Below are positions 41,760 to 50,375 of a stretch of DNA of 64,000 nucleotides, one piece after another (position 1 is the stretch's first letter; the number at the start of each line of letters is the position of its first letter). Position numbers and translations under genes: made by a program. The stretch comes from an uncultured Alphaproteobacteria bacterium (GTDB taxonomy: Bacteria > Pseudomonadota > Alphaproteobacteria > Rhizobiales > Pleomorphomonadaceae): contig CALCDT010000388.1 in NCBI GenBank assembly GCA_937900425.1, forward strand, positions 1 through 64,000. Direction: 5' to 3'. The notes below the pieces were generated by a model that worked only from the letters and a program-made list of their open reading frames with translations, made no database searches and was not told the origin of the DNA.

Positions 41760-42067
41760 TCCGCTCCGCCCGCCCCCTCCATCCTCGCCCCGTCCATCCC
41801 CGTCTCGTCCTCGCCGCGGCGATCCTGCTGCCGGGTTCGGGACAGGTGCTCAACGCCCAGCCGCTGCGCGGCCTCGGCTTCCTGTTCTTCATGGTTCTCC
41901 TCGGCGGCTTCACGCTGAAGACCGCCGGAGCCGACGTCTCGCTGGTCGGCAAGCTCGCCGGCGGCCTCTTCGTCTACGCGATGGCGATCCTCGACGCCTA
42001 TCGGCAGGCCCGCATCCGCACCGAGGTCTGGCGCTTCCGCAACCGGGACCTTCGCGCCAACGGCTGA
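41756..42067 (+). CDS. Small membrane protein, 103 aa
   Basis: After a basic N-terminus come hydrophobic segments with the PGSGQVLNAQPLRGLGFLFF pattern seen in small TM2-like or DUF-type inner-membrane proteins, a second TM (about 67-81), and a basic C-terminus. The ATG overlaps the previous stop as ATGA. Function unknown. Confidence 0.7.
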   Translation: MIRSARPLHPRPVHPRLVLAAAILLPGSGQVLNAQPLRGLGFLFFMVLLGGFTLKTAGADVSLVGKLAGGLFVYAMAILDAYRQARIRTEVWRFRNRDLRANG

Positions 42068-42262
42068 GGCCGGGGCAGGCTCCGGGATCGGAACCACGCA
42101 GGCGCCCTCCGGGCCGCGGCCCCGTGCGCCATGCCCGCCTCCTCCCCCGGAATTCCGGGGATGGCGCCTGGCCTCCGCTCGTCCTAAGGACGAGCGACGG
42201 CACAGCCGGCGTGCGGGGGCACGACCGGCTCCGGGCGCCGGGCCTTCGGGGGCATTTGGTCC

Positions 42263-42622
42263 ATGAAATTTCTGAACATCGTCCTCGCTACCAGCCTCGC
42301 GGCAACCCTTCTCGCCGGTTGCAAGACGAGGGAGGAACGGTTCGAGGAACTCGACGCCGCCCAGAAGATCGTCAACGAAAGCCCGACGGCCGTCACTGTG
42401 CTCATGAAGGAATGCCAGGGCTATGCGCGGGGCTGGAACCCCTACCGCCTGAAGGCTTTCGCCGAGTACATGCAAGTCAAGCGCAGCGAAGCCCGCAAGG
42501 TGTTCTGCGACCGCGTCGTGACCGCGATCCGTGACGGCCGGATCACAGCCGAGGATCTCGTCGACGGACCGCCGCGCAAGCCCCTTTCCCCGCGCCTGAT
42601 CCGCGTGATCCAGGGCCGCTGA
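42263..42622 (+). CDS. Small lipoprotein, 119 aa
   Basis: Signal peptide with lipobox LLAG-Cys20 marks a lipoprotein. The mature part is small and charged, with Cys51 and Cys82 possibly forming a disulfide (LMKECQGYARGW, KVFCDRVV). Not recognised. It is convergent with xoxF, fifteen bases away. Confidence 0.8.
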   Translation: MKFLNIVLATSLAATLLAGCKTREERFEELDAAQKIVNESPTAVTVLMKECQGYARGWNPYRLKAFAEYMQVKRSEARKVFCDRVVTAIRDGRITAEDLVDGPPRKPLSPRLIRVIQGR

Positions 42623-42637
42623 CGCGGTTCGCCATCG

Positions 42638-44464
42638 TCACGGCAGGCGGAACACCGTCAGCGTGCCGCCGGGCGCCGAGTAGCGGGCGAGGCCCTCGTA
42701 GGCCCCGACCGCACCGGAGCCGTCGTAGGGATCGGTGAGGCCGGCGGCGAGGCCGATGCCGGCCCAGCCGCCGATGCCCGAGAGCACCGCCACGTATTGC
42801 CGGCCGCCGTGCCGGTAGGTCGTGACGTTGCCGACGATGCCGGACGGCGTCTTGAAGCGGTAGAGTTCCTCCCCCGTCGTCGCATCCACCGCCTTCAGGT
42901 AGCCCTCCAGCGTGCCGTAGAACACGACGCCGCCCGCCGTCGCCAGCACCCCGGACCACACCGAGAAGCGTTCGGGCAGCGCCCAGACCACCTTGCCGGT
43001 GATCCCGTCCCAGGCCGTGAGCGATCCCATCACGCCCGGCTCCTCGAAGCCCTGCCCGGCCGGCGCCGGATAGAGCTTCAGCGTCGCCCCGACATAGGGC
43101 TGGCCGGCGGTGTAGCCGACGCGGAACGGCTCGTAGTCCATGCAGACGTGGTTGGTCGGCACGTAGAACAGCCGCGTCCGCGGCGAATAGGCCGCCGGCT
43201 GCTGGTTCTTGGCGCCGAGCGCGCCGGGGCAGATGCCCTCAACCGTCACGTCCTCGCCCATGCCGTCCTGATCGGTCGAATAGTCCGGATCGGTGGCGGG
43301 ACGGCCGTAGGTCTCGCTCGCCGGGTCGAGGTCGATCCGGCTCGCCCAGTTGACCGACGGATCGAACTTCTCCGCCACCAGCGGAACGCCGGTCTCACGG
43401 TCGAGCGTGTAGCCGAAGCCGTTGCGGTCGAAATGGGTCAGCAGACGGCGCGGCCGTCCGCCGATCTCCGCCTCGGTCAGGATCATCTCGTTGACGCCGT
43501 CGTAGTCCCATTCGTCATGGGGCGTCATCTGGTAGATCCAGCGGGCGACGCCGGTCTCGACGTCGCGGGCGACGATGCTGTTCGACCACCTGTTGTCGCC
43601 CGGCCGCTGCACCGGGTTCCAGGTCGAGGGATTGCCGGTGCCGTAGTAGACGAGGTCGAGGTCGGGATCGTAGGAGAACCAGCCCCACGGGCAGGCCCCG
43701 CCGATCGTCCACTGGTCGCCCTCCCAGCTGTCGAGGCTGCTGTCGGCGCCGACCGGCCGGCCGAGCACGGTCGTCTTTTCCGGGTCGACCAGCATGTCGG
43801 CGTCGGGACCGGTGGCGTAGGCCCGCCACAGGCGCGCGCCGGTCTTCTGGTCATAGGCGGTGAGGTGGCAGCGCACCCCGAATTCGCCGCCGGCATGGCC
43901 GACGATCACCCTGCCCTTCACCGGCAGCACGGCGGCGGTGTTGACCTCGCCCCGCGCCGGGTCGCCGTCGCGGACGCTCCACTTCACTGCGCCGGTGAGC
44001 GCGTCGAGCGCGACCAGCGTGGTGTCGGCCTGATGCAGGAAGATCGTGCCGTCGTCGTAGGCGAGGCCGCGGTTGACCGTGTCGCAGCACATCACCTCGA
44101 TGACCGAGGGATCCTGCTTCGGTTCGAATTTCCACAGGATCGAGCCTTCGTCGTCGAGATCGAGCGCGTAGACGACGTTGGGGAACGGGGTGTGGACGTA
44201 CATGACGTCGCCGATCACCAGCGGGCCGCCCTCGTGGCCGCGCAACACGCCGGTCGAGAAGCTCCAGGCGACCGTGAGCCCGCCGACGTTGTCGCGGGTG
44301 ATCTCGTCGAGATCCGACCAGCGCCGGTTGGCGAAGTCGCCGGTCTGGATCGCCCAGTTGGCGGGATCGGCGATCAGCCCCGGCAGGTCGCTCGCACCGG
44401 CGGGGAGCGCGGCGGACAGGCCGAGGACGGCGGCGAGGACGGCGCTATGGATGGAACGCGGCAT
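42638..44464 (-). CDS. xoxF: Lanthanide-dependent PQQ methanol dehydrogenase XoxF
   Basis: 608 aa. Signal peptide about 1-25 (cleavage near GAS-DL) sends it to the periplasm. The vicinal disulfide Cys126-Cys127 (VMCCDTV), metal ligands Glu194 and Asn278, catalytic Asp320 and the extra Asp322 (DEWDYDG) are visible. Asp322 is the residue that distinguishes rare-earth enzymes from calcium-dependent MxaF, which has Ala there. Segments [17 protein letters not shown] and [15 protein letters not shown] match XoxF5-type proteins. It oxidises methanol to formaldehyde (or formate). No xoxG cytochrome or xoxJ gene is adjacent. PQQ genes lie 5 kb away. Confidence 0.94.
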   Translation of the reverse strand: MPRSIHSAVLAAVLGLSAALPAGASDLPGLIADPANWAIQTGDFANRRWSDLDEITRDNVGGLTVAWSFSTGVLRGHEGGPLVIGDVMYVHTPFPNVVYALDLDDEGSILWKFEPKQDPSVIEVMCCDTVNRGLAYDDGTIFLHQADTTLVALDALTGAVKWSVRDGDPARGEVNTAAVLPVKGRVIVGHAGGEFGVRCHLTAYDQKTGARLWRAYATGPDADMLVDPEKTTVLGRPVGADSSLDSWEGDQWTIGGACPWGWFSYDPDLDLVYYGTGNPSTWNPVQRPGDNRWSNSIVARDVETGVARWIYQMTPHDEWDYDGVNEMILTEAEIGGRPRRLLTHFDRNGFGYTLDRETGVPLVAEKFDPSVNWASRIDLDPASETYGRPATDPDYSTDQDGMGEDVTVEGICPGALGAKNQQPAAYSPRTRLFYVPTNHVCMDYEPFRVGYTAGQPYVGATLKLYPAPAGQGFEEPGVMGSLTAWDGITGKVVWALPERFSVWSGVLATAGGVVFYGTLEGYLKAVDATTGEELYRFKTPSGIVGNVTTYRHGGRQYVAVLSGIGGWAGIGLAAGLTDPYDGSGAVGAYEGLARYSAPGGTLTVFRLP

Positions 44465-44544
44465 GAGGCACCTCCGCCGGTTGGCTACCAGATCGCGCCG
44501 GCGACGGCGAGCCATGCCGTGGCGGAAGGATGCGGGGTGCGGAC

Positions 44545-44671
44545 AACACCAGCCTCGTCAAGTCTCGACCTGTCGGGACGTGACGAGCGCAGGCAAGCCG
44601 AAAGGGGCGCCGGCCGGTCAGACCGTGACCTCGTGAAAATCCGACGAGTGGGAAACACAGGCGCCGGGTAT
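44545..44671. repeat. 126-bp double-hairpin repeat, copy A
   Basis: Starts ACACCA and ends GGTAT. The first half forms CTCGTCA...TGACGAG around CGA-CCTG-TCG; the middle CGCAGGCAAGCC and CCGGCCGGTCAG are shared with copy B at 48326-48451. The second half is a weaker hairpin in this copy. It lies between the LuxR-like gene and xoxF, within the xoxF upstream region. Confidence 0.8.
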
Positions 44672-44686
44672 CGCGGCGCGGGCCGG

Positions 44687-45169
44687 TCAGCGCGAGCGCA
44701 TCGCCTCGATCAGCGGGCGGACGTGGATCACCGTCTCGGCGACGTCGGGACGCTCGCGCACGCTCTTCACCGTGGCATCGGAAAGGCCGAGATCGCGGGC
44801 GATCACCTTGCGCGGCCGCTTCGCCGCCACCTTCACCGCGATCTCGTTCTGCCGCTCGGTGAGGCTCGCCGAACGGATCGCGGGTTGCGGCGCCGGCGCC
44901 GTCACGAAATCCGGCAAGTCCTCCTCGTTCTCGATGATCGAGACGGCTTCGACGCGCCCTTCGGCCACCGCCGCCTCGACCATCTCCCGCTCTTCGGCGC
45001 TCGGCCGGTCGAGCACCACCAGCGCGGCCCCCATCTCCAGCAGCCGCTCCAGCACCCAGCGACAGAAATCGGTAACCACGACCAGCGAATCCTCGAAGTA
45101 GCGCCGGGCGGAATGGAAGACGCTGTCGCGTAGAAAGGCATGAGCGGAAACGAAAATCACGCGCTTCAT
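44687..45169 (-). CDS. Degenerate response-regulator / LuxR-type HTH protein
   Basis: 160 aa from MKRVIFVSAHAF. Residues 1-85 look like a receiver fold without the usual acidic pocket. Near residue 110, SLTERQNEIAVKVAAKRPRK and VIARDLGLSDATVKSV match the first helices of a LuxR HTH, but the end of the domain is not canonical. A GTG at 45226 with GGGAG nine bases upstream would add 19 residues. It lies upstream of xoxF in the same direction, so a regulatory link is possible but unproven. Confidence 0.65.
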   Translation of the reverse strand: MKRVIFVSAHAFLRDSVFHSARRYFEDSLVVVTDFCRWVLERLLEMGAALVVLDRPSAEEREMVEAAVAEGRVEAVSIIENEEDLPDFVTAPAPQPAIRSASLTERQNEIAVKVAAKRPRKVIARDLGLSDATVKSVRERPDVAETVIHVRPLIEAMRSR

Positions 45170-45488
45170 CGAAAGGTGTCCGCGGCTGGCGGCGGACGGC
45201 TGTCCGCCGACCGCGGAGTTGATCACCCGCGGTGGCTCCCGTCATATCGCAGGACCGATACCGGCGGATGAAGGGTCTCCCGCGACTTTTCATAAAATTG
45301 CAACGACGACCGGATCGGACCGCGACACCGCCCCTGCGACGGATCGGGCTCGCGAGCGGCGATCCGGGAAGGGCGAACAGCCCCTCCCGCGATCGCGTCA
45401 CTCGCAGGCCCGGTCCGCCGCGCCGCTTTCACGGCGCGCCTGCGGCGCATTCGCCCGAACCCGGCGAACGACGCCGCAGGCCCGGGTG
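45170..45488. other. Intergenic region, no gene recognised
   Basis: About 320 bp upstream of the LuxR-like gene. An AT-rich spot near 45285-45300 (TTTTCATAAAATTGC) is a plausible promoter location for the minus-strand regulator. Open frames here are basic and repetitive, and look like shadows. Confidence 0.4.
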
Positions 45489-46049
45489 TCACTTCGTCGG
45501 GGCCTTCGCAGGAGACGTCGCCGGCTTCGCCGGCGAAGCCGGCGCCTTGCCGGCCGGGGCCGCGGGCTTCTTCGGCTCGGACTTCAGGATCTGGCCGAAG
45601 GTGCCGGTGCCGTCGTCGAGGACGATCCGCCACTTCGGGAACATGACGATCTCGGCCGAGGTATCGGGTTCGAAGGTCGAGCCGTCCGACAGCTTGAAGA
45701 AGACGTCGGGGGTGGAATCCGATCCCTTGCAGAAGCAGAACATGGTGTCGCCGAGGCAGAGCACGCCGTCGTTGGAGAAGGCGCCCTTGGCCTTGAAGGT
45801 CGCGGCGCCGGGCTCGATCACGAGGCGGGCCCGCCCGTAGACGAAGACCTCCTTGGTCGGGCCGATCAGGAAGGACGCGAAGCGGACGGTCCCGTCCTTG
45901 CTGTCGAGACGGACCGCCTGCCGGTTGCCGCCCGAGTAGTCGCTGCCGAGAAAGATGTAGCGGTCGCCCACCGAGGTGCGAATCTTGCCGAAGGAACCGT
46001 CCGGTGCGATCGACGCCCTGTAGATACGACCGGCATTCATCGTTTCCAT
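45489..46049 (-). CDS. Hypothetical protein, 186 aa
   Basis: The start METMNAGRIYR follows AGGGGAG. The first ~150 residues are strand-rich with VGDRYIFLGSDYSGG and a Cys trio (VLCLGDTMFCFCKG). The C-terminus is a low-complexity Lys/Pro/Ala tail with PAKP-like repeats. No signal peptide. I do not recognise a family. Confidence 0.7.
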   Translation of the reverse strand: METMNAGRIYRASIAPDGSFGKIRTSVGDRYIFLGSDYSGGNRQAVRLDSKDGTVRFASFLIGPTKEVFVYGRARLVIEPGAATFKAKGAFSNDGVLCLGDTMFCFCKGSDSTPDVFFKLSDGSTFEPDTSAEIVMFPKWRIVLDDGTGTFGQILKSEPKKPAAPAGKAPASPAKPATSPAKAPTK

Positions 46050-46121
46050 GCCATACTCCCCTGCAATTCCATCGAAAAATCAATCCCGCCGAGTCCCCGC
46101 AACCATCCTCTTCCCGTCTCA

Positions 46122-46143
46122 GGCCTTGTCGATCGACAAGGCC
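46122..46143. promoter_or_regulatory. Perfect 22-bp palindrome upstream of the 186-aa gene
   Basis: GGCCTTGTCGA followed by its exact reverse complement TCGACAAGGCC, with no loop, 73 bp upstream of the ATG at 46049. Absence of a loop favours a protein-binding operator over an RNA hairpin. The remainder of 46050-46421 shows a weak dyad CCGCCAG-N5-CTGGCGG at 46264-46282 and no gene. Confidence 0.55.
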
Positions 46144-46421
46144 CTCCCCTGCCGGACGATCCCCTCTGGTATCGCACCGGCGGCGAACCCCGCCGGACGG
46201 GCCGGAGACCGACGCTCCGTGAGGCCGGAGAACTGAGGACGAGAATCAACCGGCCGCGGAAAACCGCCAGATGACCTGGCGGACGTTAGGCCACTCCCGG
46301 AGCCATGGAAATCGGCAATCGCGAAGGGCGGGGCCGGAAAAACGCGAAAACCGCGCACCGTGGCCCGACGGCCACCGGAAACGCGCCTCGCGCCGGATGC
46401 GGCGCCCATTGCGGGGAAGAA

Positions 46422-46497
<76 letters not shown>

Positions 46498-46884
46498 GCT
46501 GCAGCAGAACGCCGGGGCGTTCCGTCTCGCGTGCCGGGCTTATAGTCGGCAGGGCCTCACCCTGCAAGTCCTTTTGTCGACTTTCTGCGACGGCGGCAGA
46601 TCCGCTCGTTCGGGCAACGGGTTGCAGGAGTCGAGCCGCACCGGTTCGCCGCCGGCGCGGGCCTCCGGCCGACCGGCCGTCCCCTCGTCGGTGCCACGAC
46701 GCGGGAGAGGACCGGCGCGGCCGGGACGGCGGCGTCAAGAGTTGGAGGCGCACAAAATGCAGTCATCCGGCGCCCCCTCCACGACCGGTTGCAAACTTCC
46801 GGTTACAGTCGCTGCATTTCGGATTATCATCTGCCTCAAAATAAGGCGGAAGGCTATTCTTCCGCGACGACGGGGAGGAAAATC
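46498..46884 (+). promoter_or_regulatory. Upstream region of the RTX gene
   Basis: 387 bp without a gene. A less GC-rich patch at about 46790-46865 contains GCGGAA-N8-TTCCGC (46846-46865), a dyad about 20 bp before the RTX start that may be an operator or a mRNA hairpin. The first ~250 bp are GC-rich and featureless. Confidence 0.35.
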
Positions 46885-48279
46885 ATGGCCAATATCGAAG
46901 GCGGGCCGGGACCGGACGATCTGCCGGGCACCGACGACGACGACATCATCCACGGACGCGGCGGCGACGACGAGATCTCCGGCGCCGGCGGCGACGACGT
47001 GCTCTACGGCGACGGCGGCAACGACCTGCTCTTCGGCGGCGCCGGCACCGACGACCTCTACGGCGGCTCCGGCGACGACCAGCTCCTCGCCCTCGAGGGC
47101 CGCGACCGCCTCTACGGCGGCAACGGCGCCGACTATTTCAGCGCCGCCTCGCAGAGCCATCGCACCACTTTCGACGCCTTCGGCGGCAAGGGCGACGATT
47201 TCTTCTTCTTCGGCGATCTCTCCGACGGCAGCGTCGACGGCGGCGACGACGGCGGTTACGACACCTTGCGCCTGACCTGGTGGGCGAGCGACGCCGTGAC
47301 GGTGACGACATCCCTCGCCACACGCACCGGCATGAGCCTCGCGATCTCGGGGATCGAACGCTTCGAGATCACGACTCTCGGCGGTGACGACGTCATCACC
47401 ACCGGCGACGTCAGCGACGCCATCGGCGTCGGCGCCGGCGCCAACACCGTGAACGCCGGCGGCGGCGACGACACGGTCAGCTACGTCGCCGGATCGGTCA
47501 ACGTCCTCGACGGCGGCGCCGGTACGGGCGACACGCTGGAAGCCGCCGCGGCGCCCGGCCTGCCCTTCCTCTTCACCGTCACCGGCGCCACCGCCGACGA
47601 CGGCTTCGGCTCCACCATCACCGGTTTCGAGCACTACCGCGTCACCGGCGGCAGCGGCAACGACGTCATCCTGCTCGGCGACGGCAAGGACTTCGCCTTC
47701 GGCGGCGACGGCAACGACGAGATCCGCGGCGGCGACGGCCGTGACCGGCTCTATGGCGGCGACGGCGACGACGTCCTGCGCGGCGGCGACAACCGCGACA
47801 TCCTGCGCGGCGAGAAGGGCAACGACACGCTCTACGGCGGTGACGGTGACGACACCCTCGGCGGCGGCGGCGGTGACGACGTCCTGATCGGCGGCAGGGG
47901 CGACGACATCATCTACATCGACCGCGGCTTCAACCGGATGACCGGCGGCGACGGCGCCGACCGCTTCGTCTGCGACAACAACCAGATGGACTTCAACCTC
48001 ATCACCGATTTCGTGTCCGGTGAGGACAGGCTGGAACTCAACGCCAACCTGCTGCAGTTCGGCCCCGGCGCCGGCCCGCTCGATCCCGCGCGGTTCAACG
48101 TCGGCGGAGCCGTGGGGTCGCAGGCCCAGTTCGTGCTCTATTCGACGCCGGGGGATCCGAGCGGCGACGTCCGCCTCGTCTGGGATCCGAACGGCGACGA
48201 TCCGGCCGGCGGCGTCTATTTCATCATGGGCTTCTCCGCCGGCACCACGCTCACCGCGGACGACATCCTGATCATCTGA
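46885..48279 (+). CDS. RTX calcium-binding repeat protein
   Basis: 464 aa, very acidic. Two blocks of GGxGxDxxx nonapeptides (about residues 16-82 and 255-365, e.g. YGGDGDDVLRGGD) form calcium-binding beta-rolls, separated by a region of beta-sheet character. No N-terminal signal peptide. The C-terminal ~95 residues (starting near RFVCDNNQMDF, ending TADDILII) look like a type I secretion signal. No catalytic domain is seen, so a surface or matrix role is possible. No type I secretion genes are nearby. GGGGAGG gives a strong ribosome site. Confidence 0.9.
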   Translation: MANIEGGPGPDDLPGTDDDDIIHGRGGDDEISGAGGDDVLYGDGGNDLLFGGAGTDDLYGGSGDDQLLALEGRDRLYGGNGADYFSAASQSHRTTFDAFGGKGDDFFFFGDLSDGSVDGGDDGGYDTLRLTWWASDAVTVTTSLATRTGMSLAISGIERFEITTLGGDDVITTGDVSDAIGVGAGANTVNAGGGDDTVSYVAGSVNVLDGGAGTGDTLEAAAAPGLPFLFTVTGATADDGFGSTITGFEHYRVTGGSGNDVILLGDGKDFAFGGDGNDEIRGGDGRDRLYGGDGDDVLRGGDNRDILRGEKGNDTLYGGDGDDTLGGGGGDDVLIGGRGDDIIYIDRGFNRMTGGDGADRFVCDNNQMDFNLITDFVSGEDRLELNANLLQFGPGAGPLDPARFNVGGAVGSQAQFVLYSTPGDPSGDVRLVWDPNGDDPAGGVYFIMGFSAGTTLTADDILII

Positions 48280-48281
48280 GC

Positions 48282-48302
48282 GCCCGGGAAAGTCGCCCGG
48301 GC
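48282..48302 (+). terminator. Hairpin after the RTX gene
   Basis: GCCCGGG-AAAGTCG-CCCGGGC begins three bases after the RTX stop. Stem is GC-rich; no T-run follows, so it could be a rho-assisted end or mRNA-stabilising hairpin. Confidence 0.5.
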
Positions 48303-48325
48303 GACCGCAGGATCGCACACGAATG

Positions 48326-48451
48326 ATACCAAGTTCCTCAAGTCTCGACCTGTCGGGACTTCAGGAACGCAGGCAAGCCCGACCGGGCGTCGGCCGGTCA
48401 GGCCGCAACCGCATGAATTTCCGCCGAGTCGGAAATTCATGCGCCAGGTAT
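48326..48451. repeat. 126-bp double-hairpin repeat, copy B
   Basis: Begins ATACCA and ends GGTAT, an inverted terminus. Hairpin 1: GTTCCT-C-AAGTC-T-CGA / TCG-G-GACTT-C-AGGAAC. Centre CGCAGGCAAGCC...CGGCCGGTCAGGCCG is shared with copy A (44545). Hairpin 2 is perfect: GCATGAATTTCCG / CGGAAATTCATGC with six-base loop. It lies between the convergent RTX and leuA genes. Confidence 0.85.
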
Positions 48452-48484
48452 GAAAACGCCGCCGGAGGACAACCTCCGGCGGCG
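48451..48484 (-). terminator. Rho-independent terminator of leuA
   Basis: On the minus strand, CGCCGCCGGAGG-TTGT-CCTCCGGCGGCG (12-bp perfect stem, 48457-48484) is followed by TTTTCA, 31 bp after the leuA stop. Classic intrinsic terminator. Confidence 0.88.
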
Positions 48485-48514
48485 TCTCTGTCACACGCGT
48501 CGACCCGTGGCCGT

Positions 48515-50086
48515 TCACACCGCCGCCATCGTCTCCGTCCGGCCTAGGGCGTTGCGAGTCACGAGCTTGTTGATCGCCGAGACGTAGGCCCTGGCCGAGG
48601 CCGCGATCGTGTCGGTGTCGGCCGCCTTGGCCGTCACCATCCGGCCGCCCTCCTCGAGCCGGACCGAGACCTCGGCCTGCGCGTCGGTGCCCTCGGTGAC
48701 GGCGCTGACCTGATAGAGCCGCAGCACCGCCTCGTGCGGCACGATCGCCCGGATCGCCTTGAAGGTGGCGTCGACCGGGCCGTCGCCGGTCTCCTCGCGG
48801 GTGACGTGCTGGCCGCGCACGTCCAGCGTCACGATCGCCTTGGCCGGGCCGCCGGTGCCGGCGATGACCGTCAGCGACAGAACCTTGATCGCCTCGCCGC
48901 CGGTGGCCATCTCGTCGCTCACCAGCGCCTCGATGTCCTCGTCGTAGACGTGCTTCTTGCGGTCGGCGAGGTCCTTGAAGCGGCGGAACGCCTCCTCGAA
49001 GGCGTTGTCGCCCAGCTGGAAGCCGAGTTCGGCCAGCTTGTCCTTGAAGGCGTGGCGGCCAGAATGCTTCCCCATCACCAGCGAGGTCGCCTTCACGCCG
49101 ACGTCCTCGGGCCGCATGATCTCGTAGGTCGAGGCGTTCTTGAGCATGCCGTCCTGATGGATGCCGCTCTCGTGGGCGAAGGCGTTCTTGCCGACGATCG
49201 CCTTGTTGTACTGGACGTCGAAGGAGGAGACCGCCGCGACCAGCTTGGAGGCGCGGGTGAGATGCAGCGGATTGACGCCGCAGGCATAGGGCAGCACGTC
49301 GTGGCGGGTGCGCAACGCCATCACCACCTCTTCCAGCGCCGCGTTGCCGGCACGCTCGCCGAGGCCGTTGATGGTGCACTCCACCTGCCGGGCGCCGCCG
49401 GCGACGCCGGCCAGCGAGTTCGCGACGGCGAGGCCGAGGTCGTCGTGGCAGTGGACCGAGAAGATCGCCTTGTCGGCGTTCGGAACCCGGGCGCGGATCT
49501 CCTCGAACATCCGGCGATACTCGTCCGGCACCGCGTAGCCGACGGTGTCGGGCAGGTTGATCGTCGTCGCGCCGGCGGCGATCGCCGCCTCGACGCAGCG
49601 GCAGAGATAGTCGATCGGCGTGCGGGTCGCGTCCATCGCCGACCATTCGACGTCGTCGATCAGGTTGCGGGCGCGGGTCACGGTCGCGGTGATGATCTCC
49701 AGCACCTGCTCCTGCGACTTGTTCATCTGGAACTGCAGATGGATCGGCGACGTCGACACGAAGGTGTGGATGCGGCCGCGGCGGGCATGGCGCACGGCGT
49801 CGCCGGCGCGGTCGATGTCGGCGTTGATCGCCCGGGCGAGGCCGGCGACCACAGCATTCTTCGTGACCTTGGCGATCTCCGAGACCGCCTCGAAGTCGCC
49901 GTTGGAGGCGATCGGGAAGCCCGCCTCGATGATGTCGACGCCCATGGTATCGAGCAGTTCGGCGACCTGGAGCTTCTCGTCCAGCGTCATCGAGGCGCCG
50001 GGCGACTGCTCGCCGTCGCGCAGCGTGGTGTCGAAGATGACGACGCGATCCGAAGCGGATACGGCGGTGTCGGCGGAGTGGGTCAT
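48515..50086 (-). CDS. leuA: 2-isopropylmalate synthase
   Basis: 523 aa, type 1 LeuA. It condenses acetyl-CoA with 2-ketoisovalerate, the committed step to leucine. The catalytic DTTLRDGEQSPG (from residue 19), metal ligands in HCHDDLGLAVANS, and INGLGERAGNAALEEV are present; the C-terminal regulatory domain begins about residue 390 (feedback inhibition by leucine). A leucine-rich leader peptide lies upstream and a strong terminator downstream. Confidence 0.97.
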   Translation of the reverse strand: MTHSADTAVSASDRVVIFDTTLRDGEQSPGASMTLDEKLQVAELLDTMGVDIIEAGFPIASNGDFEAVSEIAKVTKNAVVAGLARAINADIDRAGDAVRHARRGRIHTFVSTSPIHLQFQMNKSQEQVLEIITATVTRARNLIDDVEWSAMDATRTPIDYLCRCVEAAIAAGATTINLPDTVGYAVPDEYRRMFEEIRARVPNADKAIFSVHCHDDLGLAVANSLAGVAGGARQVECTINGLGERAGNAALEEVVMALRTRHDVLPYACGVNPLHLTRASKLVAAVSSFDVQYNKAIVGKNAFAHESGIHQDGMLKNASTYEIMRPEDVGVKATSLVMGKHSGRHAFKDKLAELGFQLGDNAFEEAFRRFKDLADRKKHVYDEDIEALVSDEMATGGEAIKVLSLTVIAGTGGPAKAIVTLDVRGQHVTREETGDGPVDATFKAIRAIVPHEAVLRLYQVSAVTEGTDAQAEVSVRLEEGGRMVTAKAADTDTIAASARAYVSAINKLVTRNALGRTETMAAV

Positions 50087-50198
50087 CGGGCCTGGTCCTT
50101 CATCTTCCTGTCGGCGCCCTCGCGGCCCCGTCGTCGCGGGGGATGCGGATGCGATGCGCCGGATTGCGGTCCCGTCACCGGGGCGATCGTCGGCTCAT

Positions 50199-50242
50199 CC
50201 CCTGAGTGCCCGCCCGTGTACGGGCCAGCCGGCGCTCAGGGG
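50199..50242 (-). promoter_or_regulatory. leuA leader hairpin (probable attenuator structure)
   Basis: In the minus-strand transcript CCCCTGAG (50242-50235) pairs with CTCAGGGG (50206-50199), with a nested GCCCG/CGGGC-type stem between. The 5' arm contains the leader peptide's stop codon TGA, so a ribosome at the stop would block the hairpin while one stalled earlier at Leu codons would not. No U-run follows directly, so this could be an antiterminator or sequestering structure rather than the terminator itself. Confidence 0.6.
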
Positions 50243-50337
50243 CCGGTAAGGAGAAGGGACAGGGCGAGCGGAAGGCTGCGCGCCGGCAGGGCGGGCGCGT
50301 CGATCAACGTCAGCCAAGGGGTCTGGCGGGTGATCAT
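50236..50337 (-). CDS. Leucine-rich leader peptide, 33 aa
   Basis: Reading from ATG 50337: MITRQTPWLTLIDAP at the N-terminus and SLPLALSLLLTGP at the end, with nine Leu in 33 residues, six of them in the last twelve. The stop lies in the first arm of the downstream hairpin. This is the layout of leucine-operon attenuator leaders. Weak or absent Shine-Dalgarno; the short 5' leader fits the promoter at 50376-50404. Confidence 0.7.
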   Translation of the reverse strand: MITRQTPWLTLIDAPALPARSLPLALSLLLTGP

Positions 50338-50375
50338 GGAACGAGAGGTCTCGTCTTGCCTTTCACGAGCTTGAG

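Noticed and set aside
42638..44464. Assignment of the PQQ dehydrogenase as calcium-dependent MxaF or ExaA
   Set aside because: MxaF has Ala and ExaA Ser two residues after the catalytic Asp; this protein has Asp there and matches XoxF along its length.
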